The notes beneath the pieces are model-generated. The model saw only the letters and a program-made list of their open reading frames with translations. It had not been told where the DNA came from and searched no databases. This document shows positions 55,240 through 63,249 of a DNA stretch of 64,000 bases, piece by piece; the stretch's first letter is position 1; each line of letters starts with the position of its first letter. Origin of the DNA: Geothermovivens sp964644845 (lineage in GTDB: Bacteria > Zhuqueibacterota > Zhuqueibacteria > Oleimicrobiales > Geothermoviventaceae); NCBI GenBank assembly GCA_964644845.1, contig CAZXXS010000109.1, positions 1 through 64,000 of the forward strand, read 5' to 3'. Made by a program: the position numbers and the translations under genes.

Positions 55240-55420
55240 CGGATGACAACTGCGTACTTCCACTCTACAGCGTTGGATTTTCGGTGCGCCAGGGAACTCG
55301 GCGGGCTAAACGCAAATGCCCGTGCCTGAAAGGTGGCCCTACCCAGGCTGCCGTTACTCCCGAGGTACGTAGCGCACTCACAACTTAGCGGGCATCTTTT
55401 GAGGAAGGAGGGAGGGAAAA

Positions 55421-55984
55421 ATGCGTTTTCCGTTTAGCACGTTGTCATCGAGCGCACGGCGGACTCTACTTTTGCTCACGCTGGCAGGTACGGTGAGCCT
55501 TTGGTTCGCTCTCAGCAGACTCGATGTGCCCCTGCGTACCCAGGCAGCGCCGAACGGGATTGTCAGCTTTGAGCTTGCGGGTTCAATCGCAAAGAGTGCG
55601 GAGATTCTGGCCTCCTGGGACAGCAGAGCACGGGTGGCGGCGGGCCTTAGCCTGGGGATCGACTACCTGTTTCTGGTCTCGTACAGTGTTCTCCTCGCCC
55701 TGGCCGTTTCGCTGCTTAGCGAGAAAATGCACCCTGTGGTGGCCTGTGCAGCGTTTGTTGGCTTACCTGTGGCCTGGCTTCAGCTCGTTGCCGGTGCCTT
55801 GGATGCGTTCGAGAATTTTGCTTTGATCAAGTTGCTGCTCGGCTCCACGGCTTCGGCGTGGTCGACCCTGGCCAGATCAGCCGCTCTTTTCAAATTCGGC
55901 CTTGTCAGCGCAGGCATCACTTACCTTGTGGTTGTTTCGCTCTGGTTCGCGTGGGCCAAAAGAAAGGCCCGTTGCCAGAAGTAA
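55421..55984 (+). CDS. Four-helix membrane protein of unknown function
   Basis: 187 residues with helices at about 15-32, 75-97, 103-125 and 155-177. The first helix is followed by a polar segment of 40 residues likely outside the cytoplasm. ATG 55421 follows a strong AAGGAGGGAGGG. The sequence AGALDAFENFALIKLL near residue 130 is distinctive but I do not recognise the family. It is separated from neighbours by 180 and 130 bp, so it may be transcribed alone. Confidence 0.75.
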   Translation: MRFPFSTLSSSARRTLLLLTLAGTVSLWFALSRLDVPLRTQAAPNGIVSFELAGSIAKSAEILASWDSRARVAAGLSLGIDYLFLVSYSVLLALAVSLLSEKMHPVVACAAFVGLPVAWLQLVAGALDAFENFALIKLLLGSTASAWSTLARSAALFKFGLVSAGITYLVVVSLWFAWAKRKARCQK

Positions 55985-56116
55985 TCGGGGCTCTCAACCG
56001 GGGAGCTTCTGAAAGAAGCGAGCGTTCAAAGCAGTGAGTTCGTGCGTCGTCGCGAGCGAGAAAGCAACAGCTAAGGCGCTTCAGAAACAGGTCAAGATCT
56101 GCCATTTTCTACTTCG

Positions 56117-56716
56117 ATGAAAGCCATCGAGTGGATCGCAGAGCAACGCATTTTGGAAGCCATCGAGCAGGGGAAGCTGGACAACTTGCCCGGAGCGGGC
56201 AAACCGTTGGAGCTTGACGTCGACTGGCACTTGCCTCCGGAAGTGCGTCTTGCCTACCGAATTTTGCGCAACGCCGGCTTCGTACCGCCGGTAATTGGCT
56301 TGCGCAAAGAGGTCGAGGACGAGATCCACGCGCTGCAACAGTACCTCGCTCTGGTGGAACGCTACGCCAACGAGTACCGAAAGCAAATGAAGGCGGTTTC
56401 ACTGGAAGCCGAAAAGCAGGAGAACCGGTTCGTCGCAGCGTTTCTGGCGGGCCGTCCGGTGCGCTCACGGCGTCGTCAGTCGACAGGGGAACTCGTGTCG
56501 GCCTACGAGTCCCTACGCCGCCAGGCAAGAGCCGAAGTGCAAAGCAGGGTTCGCCGGATCAACCAGCGCATCCGTGCCCTGCACGACGAGTGGCTACGGG
56601 AGACCTACCGCCGGCAACTGGCCGGCGCTGTAGACCTGACCCGTCAGACGCTGTCCGAGGAAGCGTTCCTCCAGGACTTTGATCGCAGGGTACCTCCCCT
56701 GGACTGCCAGGGCTAA
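56117..56716 (+). CDS. DUF1992 (DnaJC28 conserved domain) protein
   Basis: A 199-residue cytoplasmic helical protein. The first 70 residues carry the DUF1992 signature: EWIAEQRILEAIEQGKLDNL, then GAGKPLELD, PPEVRLAYRILRNAGFVPP. This domain is found in eukaryotic DNAJC28 and in many bacteria; its role is unclear. The rest is a basic coiled coil (about 75-180). ATG 56117 is the conserved start but has no clear ribosome site. The sirtuin gene follows about 160 bp downstream. Confidence 0.87.
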   Translation: MKAIEWIAEQRILEAIEQGKLDNLPGAGKPLELDVDWHLPPEVRLAYRILRNAGFVPPVIGLRKEVEDEIHALQQYLALVERYANEYRKQMKAVSLEAEKQENRFVAAFLAGRPVRSRRRQSTGELVSAYESLRRQARAEVQSRVRRINQRIRALHDEWLRETYRRQLAGAVDLTRQTLSEEAFLQDFDRRVPPLDCQG

Positions 56717-56872
56717 CGGCCCGGAACAGAAAGGATTGGGCTGGGCTTTCGCGTGGTGTCCCGAAGCCCAGCGCAACCAGGGACCCCCACGACGCGTGGT
56801 GCAGGGCGATGTCGCTTTCTCGTTGAAGAAAAGGCAACGAGTCCTCAAACCGAAGTGGAGAAAAAGAACAAC

Positions 56873-57634
56873 GTGTTTTCGGAAACACTGATCCAACGTC
56901 TGCTCACTGCGAGTAGGGTTGCGGTACTCACCGGCGCCGGGATCAGCGCTGAGTCGGGCGTACCCACGTTCCGTGGCAAAGACGGGCTGTGGCGCCGTTT
57001 TCGCCCGGAGGAGCTGGCCACAGTGGAGGCGTTCCTGAAAAATCCGACGCTGGTGTGGGAGTGGTACAACTACCGCCGCCAAATTGTGACGGAAGTTCGG
57101 CCCAACCCCGGCCATCTTGCGCTGGTCGAGCTCGAGGAGTTTGTACCGGACCTGGCCGTGATCACACAGAATGTGGACGGCTTGCACCAGCGCGCTGGCA
57201 GCCGAAAAGTGCTGGAGCTTCACGGCAACATTATGCGGAGCCGGTGCATGGCTTGTGGACGTGTGTACACCGAACTGAGTTTTGAAAACGGTCAGGTCCC
57301 ACGCTGCCAGTGCGGTGGGTTGGTCCGGCCCGACGTGGTGTGGTTCGGCGAAATGCTCCCTCAAGACGTGCTCGAGGAGGCCTACCACTACGCCCGAACA
57401 GCCAGTGTGTTCCTTAGCGTAGGTACTTCGGCCCTGGTTCAACCAGCTGCGAGTTTGCCGCTTGAAGCGCGCGACTACTGGGCGTACGTGGTTGAAATCA
57501 ACCCCGAAACGACGCCAATCACCCGCAAGGTTCACGAGCACATCCCCGGGAAGGCGGGCGAAATCCTGCCGAAACTCGTTGAAACGCTGCGACGTTCAAA
57601 GGCCGAGGCTCGAAAAGAGAAAGGAAGCGGCTAA
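56873..57634 (+). CDS. cobB: NAD-dependent protein deacylase, sirtuin family (CobB-like)
   Basis: A 253-residue sirtuin. GAGISAESGVPTFRG (residues 21-35) binds NAD, QNVDGLH (99-105) and His117 (ELHGN) form the catalytic site, and Cys125, Cys128, Cys145 and Cys147 form the structural zinc site. Tyr65 and Arg68 (YNYRR) match the Tyr/Arg pair that lets CobB and SIRT5 accept succinyl and malonyl groups, so it may desuccinylate as well as deacetylate. GTG 56873 gives the normal N-terminus; GTG 56855 is an alternative. It follows the DUF1992 gene; target proteins unknown. Confidence 0.9.
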   Translation: MFSETLIQRLLTASRVAVLTGAGISAESGVPTFRGKDGLWRRFRPEELATVEAFLKNPTLVWEWYNYRRQIVTEVRPNPGHLALVELEEFVPDLAVITQNVDGLHQRAGSRKVLELHGNIMRSRCMACGRVYTELSFENGQVPRCQCGGLVRPDVVWFGEMLPQDVLEEAYHYARTASVFLSVGTSALVQPAASLPLEARDYWAYVVEINPETTPITRKVHEHIPGKAGEILPKLVETLRRSKAEARKEKGSG

Positions 57635-57752
57635 TTTCTCTGACATGCGGTAGGGACATCGCGGTCACCTTGACGCCTAGCCGCACACCTTTCACCGAGT
57701 CGTTTCGAGCTTGGGCTGTCAGAACAGAGCAACTCAGCAAATCAGGAGTAAC

Positions 57753-60347
57753 GTGCCAAGTCTTAAACGGAATCCCCTGAGATTCGCCTTTAGCGTGGCG
57801 CTCGCAGGCGCCTTGCTCGCGTCCGGGTGCGCCTACTACAACACGTTCTACAACGCCAAACAGTACTACAAAAAGGCGGAAGAGCAGAGACTCAAGCGAC
57901 GTACGGACCGGCCAACTCAGGCGGAGCTGGAAAACTACAAGAAAGCCGTCGAGAAAGCGGGCAAAGTAATCCAGAACTACCCCAAGAGCCGGTACGTGGA
58001 CGACGCCGTAATGCTGATGGGGAAAGCCTACTACTACCAGAATCAGCTTGGCTCGGCCCAGCGCAAATTCGAAGAGCTGCTCGCCTACTTTCCCGACAGC
58101 GAATTCGCTCCGGAAGCGCAACTCTGGCTGGCACGCTGCCTGATCGCCCAGAATCAGTTCGACCAGGCGGAGAAAGTCCTCAAGCAGTTACACAGCCGCA
58201 AGAAAATGCCGGGCAAGGTGCGCGACGAGTCGTACCTGCTGCTCGGCGACCTGTACTACAACCGGGAAGACTACAAAAACGCGCTGGAGGAGTACAAGAA
58301 GGCAGCCAAACGGATTGGCGACAAGAAGCTGAAAGCCCAATCTTACCTGAGTCTGGGCGAGTGCGCCGCCATCCTCGATCAGCACGAGGTCGCCGCCGAA
58401 GCTTTCCGGAAGGCGATCAAGTACACCGACACCCCCGAACTTCGGTACAAGGCAGTTTTCAACTACGGCGTCGAACTCAAGGCGCTGGGCAAGTACGACG
58501 AGGCCATCAAAGTGTTCGAGCGCATTTTGCGCGACGGTTCGATGACGAAATTTTGGCCGGATGCCAAGTACCAGATTGCTGAAACCGCTTACGAGAAGGG
58601 TGAGCTGGACTACGCTCAGCGCTGGCTGGAGGGAATCATCGAGGATCATCCCCGGACTGAAGCAGCGGCAAATGCTTACTACCTCCTGGGCCAGATTTAC
58701 GTTCACGACTACTCCGACTACAAGGGGGCAAAAGAAAAGTTCGACAAGGTCCGGGGGGCGTACTCGCGTGCTGAGGTCGTGCCGGACGCCGTCCAGTTCA
58801 GCCAGGACCTTGACAAGTTCCTGCAGCTTCGCGAGTTGATCACCAAGCAAGAGCAGCAGCTCTCCAAAGGCGACACTTCTTTAGTGCAGGTCGGCGAAAG
58901 AGAACGACGACGCTTGCGGCCAGGCGAGGAGTGGCGACCGGACACCACGCTCACACATCGCGACTCTTTGATGGTCCTCTCGCGCCTGGACAGCTTGATC
59001 CAAGACGGCATCAAACCTGACAGCGCAGCCAATTATCTGGCTGAAAAAGACACCCTGCTGTACTGGATTTTCCCACCGGACAGCCTGGTGGACGTGTACG
59101 AACGGGTGCAAGACAACGACTCCCTTTGGGCAGAGATCGACCGGATCCGGCGGGAAGAGGCACAAATGACCGCTGCAGAGCGACGGGCACGTGCGGCGGC
59201 AAGAATGGCGGCGCGAAACAAACAAAGGGGGCCAACCATCGAAGCCGCCACACCGGAAAACGTAGCCAAGAACAAACTGAAACTGGCGGAGTACTACCTC
59301 TTTCGCTTCGACAAGCCGGACACGGCCCTGGCGATCTACAAAGACATCCTCACACGGTACGCAAAAACACCCTCCGCTCCACAGGCTCTGTACTCGTACA
59401 TTTACATTCTCGAATCCGTTCACGGCGACACTGCGGCAGCGGATTCCTTCCGCAAACAGCTGATTGAGTTCTACCCGGACACGCCACAGGCCGATGCATG
59501 TCGTAGGCAACTCGGCTTAGTGCAGCCCGCGAAAAAGACCACAGACGGGGCGGAACAGATGTACGAAGAAGCCGAGCACCTGCTGTGGGACGAGAACGAT
59601 CCCAAGCGTGCACTCGACACCTACGCCGAGCTGGTGAAAAGGTACCCCGACTCGGATTTGGTACCCAAAGCGCTCTACGCTTCCGGCTGGGTGTGCGAGA
59701 ACAAACTTGGAGCGAACGAGCAGGCGGCGGAAATCTACCAAATGCTCCTGGACAAGTACCCGGACAGCCCCTACGCCCAGCAGGTGAAGGGCCCGCTGGA
59801 AGAACTGAAGCGCGCCAAAGAAGAAGCCGCCAAAGCAGCGCAGGCCAGCACAGACACTACGCGGGCACTGACATCAGCGGACTCCGCCGGAACAGCCGTG
59901 GCTTCCGCGGACACTGGTGGCGTGGTACCCGACACTGCGGCAGTGCAGCTGGCCGACACCAGTGCCGTAAACGACACCCTTTCGGTACCCGGGAAGAAGA
60001 AACTGCCCAATGTTGTGCCTGCGGTGAGTCGGGACACAATCGTGGAGCACCCGGACGTTCAGGCCGAGCCCGTAGGCGGGTTGGACGCGCTGCAACAACA
60101 GCTTCGCATCCCCGCGTCGGCACGTAACAAGGTGCTTCCCGGTACAGTGATGGTGAAGGTGCTCGTGGACGAGCGGGGGTTCGTTCGGGATGTCAACCTG
60201 ATCACACCCCTGGAAGATTCCGACTTTGAGATGGCTGCACTACGGGCAATCCGTCAGGTGCGCTGGAAGCCAGCCACACTGAAGGGGAAACCCGTTCGTT
60301 CCTGGGTGGAGGTGCCCCTGGATTTCGTCCAGGCACGACGCAAGTAA
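57753..60347 (+). CDS. TPR lipoprotein with C-terminal TonB-like domain
   Basis: An 864-residue lipoprotein. GTG 57753 follows AGGAG at four bases; lipobox LASGC gives mature Cys26. Residues 45-360 and about 520-700 are tandem TPR repeats of the BamD/YbgF type (YYKKAEEQ, YPKSRYVDDAVMLMGKAYY, YPDSEFAPEAQLWLARC). Between them lies an Arg/Glu-rich helix, and after them an Ala/Thr/Asp-rich linker (about 705-770). The last 90 residues are a TonB_C-like domain (VMVKVLVDERGFVRDVNLI, then AALRAIRQVRWKPATLKGKPVRSWVEVPLDF). TonB C-domains usually sit on inner-membrane TonB, so this lipid-anchored fusion is unusual. It may link outer-membrane assemblies. Confidence 0.88.
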   Translation: MPSLKRNPLRFAFSVALAGALLASGCAYYNTFYNAKQYYKKAEEQRLKRRTDRPTQAELENYKKAVEKAGKVIQNYPKSRYVDDAVMLMGKAYYYQNQLGSAQRKFEELLAYFPDSEFAPEAQLWLARCLIAQNQFDQAEKVLKQLHSRKKMPGKVRDESYLLLGDLYYNREDYKNALEEYKKAAKRIGDKKLKAQSYLSLGECAAILDQHEVAAEAFRKAIKYTDTPELRYKAVFNYGVELKALGKYDEAIKVFERILRDGSMTKFWPDAKYQIAETAYEKGELDYAQRWLEGIIEDHPRTEAAANAYYLLGQIYVHDYSDYKGAKEKFDKVRGAYSRAEVVPDAVQFSQDLDKFLQLRELITKQEQQLSKGDTSLVQVGERERRRLRPGEEWRPDTTLTHRDSLMVLSRLDSLIQDGIKPDSAANYLAEKDTLLYWIFPPDSLVDVYERVQDNDSLWAEIDRIRREEAQMTAAERRARAAARMAARNKQRGPTIEAATPENVAKNKLKLAEYYLFRFDKPDTALAIYKDILTRYAKTPSAPQALYSYIYILESVHGDTAAADSFRKQLIEFYPDTPQADACRRQLGLVQPAKKTTDGAEQMYEEAEHLLWDENDPKRALDTYAELVKRYPDSDLVPKALYASGWVCENKLGANEQAAEIYQMLLDKYPDSPYAQQVKGPLEELKRAKEEAAKAAQASTDTTRALTSADSAGTAVASADTGGVVPDTAAVQLADTSAVNDTLSVPGKKKLPNVVPAVSRDTIVEHPDVQAEPVGGLDALQQQLRIPASARNKVLPGTVMVKVLVDERGFVRDVNLITPLEDSDFEMAALRAIRQVRWKPATLKGKPVRSWVEVPLDFVQARRK

Positions 60348-60694
60348 GGTTAAGACCCTTTCCACCTGCAAGGACACATCGCGGGCGGGAAAGAGCCGCT
60401 TCCTCCACGGGGGCTGCCTCAGGCCGTTGGCGGCGGGGAAAATCATGAAGCGTGCAAGGGCACCGGGTAGTGGCAAAAGTTCACTTCCTCTGATTAGCTC
60501 GAGGATGTTTCCGCGGATTGGCCCTGCTCCCGCGAGGGGTTTCCACGAATCGGAGAAAACGAAAGAAACGCTCCAGCAGCGGCCGTACAGAGAGCCAATC
60601 AGTACGGACAAAAACGTGCTCGGCGCTCGCCGTGCAGATCTGGCAGTTCTCCATCAAGAGCGTAGGCAAGGCAAAGATTAGCGGAAAGGAACCG
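60348..60694. other. Intergenic region, no gene supported
   Basis: 347 bp after the TPR-TonB gene; no terminator with a T-run and no clear promoter. Confidence 0.4.
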
Positions 60695-61084
60695 ATGAAC
60701 CAGCAGACGAGAATCGTCAGTGAATTTCTCAACCTTAAAACGCTCGCCGTTGTGGGAGCCTCGCGGAACCGCGCAAAATACGGAAACGCCGTCTACAGAC
60801 ACCTGCGTCGGCGGGGTTACACTGTGTACGCTGTGAACCCTAAGGCTCAGGAGGTGGAAGGCGATCCAGCGTACCCGGACCTGCGATCGCTCCCACAACC
60901 TGTGGAAGGTGTGGTTTTCGTGGTTCCGCCCCAGCAAACAGAGCGCATCCTCCGGGAAGCCCACGAGCTTGGAGTCCGTTACGCCTGGATGCAACCCGGT
61001 GCGGAGTCGGAGAAAGCTTTACGCTACTGCCAGGAGAATGGCATTCGCGCTGTGGCAGGCCCCTGCATCCTCGTGGTCGGTTGA
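60695..61084 (+). CDS. CoA-binding domain protein (YccU-like)
   Basis: A 129-residue single-domain Rossmann-like protein. TLAVVGASRNRAKYGNAVY (about residues 15-33) and YTVYAVNPKAQEVEG are the CoA-binding signature shared with succinyl-CoA synthetase alpha subunit, and PPQQTERILREA, WMQPGAES and GPCILV complete the fold. ATG 60695 follows AAAGGA at about four bases. The small single-domain members bind CoA or related nucleotides and have no proven function. It is followed by a 1.3 kb gap. Confidence 0.9.
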   Translation: MNQQTRIVSEFLNLKTLAVVGASRNRAKYGNAVYRHLRRRGYTVYAVNPKAQEVEGDPAYPDLRSLPQPVEGVVFVVPPQQTERILREAHELGVRYAWMQPGAESEKALRYCQENGIRAVAGPCILVVG

Positions 61085-62212
61085 CGCACAACGTCGACCG
61101 AGGCCTCTCTGCCTTCGATTTCAAGCCTCTTTTCCAAACAAGCCGTCGATTCCTCGTTCCGGACGCAAGCGTTCTCAACAAGTACTCCCAAAGTGCCCAT
61201 CTCCAGTTGTCTCGCAGAGATTGCAGAAGAGACTTCCCTTTTTCTCGCGAGACCCTGCAGACCCCCCAAAGCCACTTGGCGTTTACTGGCCGATTTCCGT
61301 CCAGATCAAGGCAAGCACACAGGCAACACCCTTCGTCTCCGCACGGGCGTGGTTCCCAGGCGTTTCGGCGGCAATCCGGAGCCTCTCTCTCCTCCCGCAC
61401 AGAAGGTCGGCCGGGTGTGCAAGCGAGGCCGAGCTCAAAAAGCAAGCTCGCGCCTACCAGCAACAGTCATTTGCTGTACCCACCTGGGCTTCTGGGGCAA
61501 TTTTCGCACGGAGTGACAAGCCGCACGCTCTCCCAGGAGTCGTGCACCTGCCCGTGGCCGAGCTCAAATTCCGCACCAGTGAATGGTACAGGGGCACAGG
61601 GGCAACCGGGATTCTCTGCCACCCTTTTCGGCCTCGCGCGCACGGCCCCTCCGAAACCGGTCCAATGCCAAAGGCCGCGCTACGTTTCGGGCCCGACCAC
61701 GGCGAGCAGCCCTCGTACGCGCAGTGTAGCACACTCCAGTTCAACGCCAGACTTCAGCACCCCAGCCTGGGCATCCCGAATGGTCCCCCCTGCGGTACCA
61801 AGTTCCTGGTCCGAACGGGTACTGACTCGCTGCAGAGACGAGTCACAAAGGAATTCGCGTAGGCCGGAAACTCACAGACGCAGCGTCTTTCCACTGGTTG
61901 CCGGAATTTCGAAGGAACCTGTGAGCGCTGACAAAACGGCTTCCAGGCCCTGAAAACGCTACGAAAAATCGGGGAGTCGCACCTGCCCGGTTGAGAGCGT
62001 GTTGCCCAGCACCACCAACTCCCGAAGGCAACAGCTTGTTAACGCTCTTCTTGCCCAAGCGGCAACAATCGGACTTCCCGCACTTGGTTAGAGGCGAACG
62101 GCCCCAGGAGCTCGCGTCTCTTCTTGTCTGTGCTTGTCTTCCGTTGTGGACCCAGTGTTCCTGGCCGGAGTACACGTCATCTTGCGAAAGTTGGGGCGTG
62201 TCCGGAAAGCCT
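61085..62212. other. Large intergenic gap, no gene supported
   Basis: 1.1 kb. Several long open frames overlap on both strands (up to about 300 codons), but they share the same DNA, lack ribosome sites and show no domain I can name, so they look like chance in GC-rich sequence. Minus-strand stretches such as GTIRDAQAGVLKSGVELE near 61750 faintly resemble a carboxypeptidase-regulatory-type domain and may be a decayed remnant. Confidence 0.4.
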
Positions 62213-62241
62213 TTGCGCTTGAAACGCGAAGTTGCTATCTT
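62213..62241 (+). promoter_or_regulatory. Sigma-70-type promoter for the pyrKD genes
   Basis: TTGCGC at 62213-62218, 17 bp, TATCTT at 62236-62241. The start near 62249 gives a leader of about 190 nt before pyrK, in which I found no attenuator. Confidence 0.55.
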
Positions 62242-62436
62242 TGCACCGCGATCTCAACGTGCAGTCGTTCGACGCGCGTTCAGCCAAAAGCGTTTTCCTG
62301 ATCCGAAGAGATCGGCGAAAAGGGCCCTCGCGTGGGCCTCAGTGGCAGCGAACACCAGCGGCACTGCAGTCACTTCGAGAAAAAGCCGAGACGCAACGAG
62401 GTACAATCGTTCCGAAACCAATCCGGGAACCGAAGA

Positions 62437-63249
62437 TTGCTTTTGACCCACACCCACCTGTTGCAGAAACTCACCGTCGAGAAACTGGTCGAAGTTGCAC
62501 CCGGTGTTTTCCAACTGCGCACGCGAAACAACGTGCTGGCCGGACGGGCTCAGCCCGGTCAGTTCGTCAACATTCGCGTTACCGACGGCCACGACCCGCT
62601 CTGGCGTCGACCGCTAAGTGTGCACGACGTCGACAGACGCCACGACACGGTCGATTTCTTGTTTGCCGTCGTAGGCCGCGGCACAAGGTTGCTCAGTCAG
62701 GTCCAGCCCGGCGACCACCTGGACGTGCTTGGTCCACTCGGGAACACCTTTCCGGTTTTCCCGCAGCAGTCTGCCGTGCTGGTCGCAGGTGGATTGGGTG
62801 TAGCCCCCTTTCTTTTTTTCGCCCGACAGCTTGCAGCCGCAGGCGTAAGTACGGTCTTGCTCTACGGGGTGCGCAAAGCTACCCAGCTTGTGCCCACAGA
62901 CGCTTTTGAGGAGCTTGGTGTGCTGGTTAAAGTGGCAACAGATGACGGTAGCGCCGGGCTACCCGGCACAGTAGCGGATTTGCTACGCCGGGAGCTTCGA
63001 ACGCAACCTGAGGATGCCGTCGTGTACACCTGCGGTCCCCTGCCAGCGGTACGGGCTGTAGCCCGGGTACTGGCAGAAACCCCACGACGCGCTTACGCCT
63101 CGCTCGAAACCAGAATGGCCTGTGGCATCGGCGCCTGCGTGGGTTGCGCCGTGCGGGTTCGCAGGCGCAGACCCAACGATCCGACGTACAAACTCGTTTG
63201 CAAGGACGGTCCCATTTTCGACCTGGAAGAGGTAGACCTTGAAGCCTGA
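62437..63249 (+). CDS. pyrK: Dihydroorotate dehydrogenase B electron-transfer subunit
   Basis: About 270 residues. The FAD-binding barrel carries RRPLSVHD, the NAD-binding part GGLGVAPF, and the C-terminus a [2Fe-2S] cluster site (ACGIGACVGCAVRV with a later Cys in YKLVCKDG). PyrK passes electrons from dihydroorotate dehydrogenase to NAD in pyrimidine synthesis, as a heterotetramer with PyrD type 1B. The start is uncertain: TTG 62437, TTG 62443 and TTG 62461 are possible, none with a clear ribosome site. pyrD begins inside its last codons (11 bp overlap), so the two are coupled. Confidence 0.93.
   Translation: MLLTHTHLLQKLTVEKLVEVAPGVFQLRTRNNVLAGRAQPGQFVNIRVTDGHDPLWRRPLSVHDVDRRHDTVDFLFAVVGRGTRLLSQVQPGDHLDVLGPLGNTFPVFPQQSAVLVAGGLGVAPFLFFARQLAAAGVSTVLLYGVRKATQLVPTDAFEELGVLVKVATDDGSAGLPGTVADLLRRELRTQPEDAVVYTCGPLPAVRAVARVLAETPRRAYASLETRMACGIGACVGCAVRVRRRRPNDPTYKLVCKDGPIFDLEEVDLEA

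Noticed and set aside
60909..61953. Two plus-strand frames of about 300 codons after the CoA-binding gene
   Set aside because: They overlap each other in different frames, have no ribosome site or recognisable motif, and one begins inside the CoA-binding gene.
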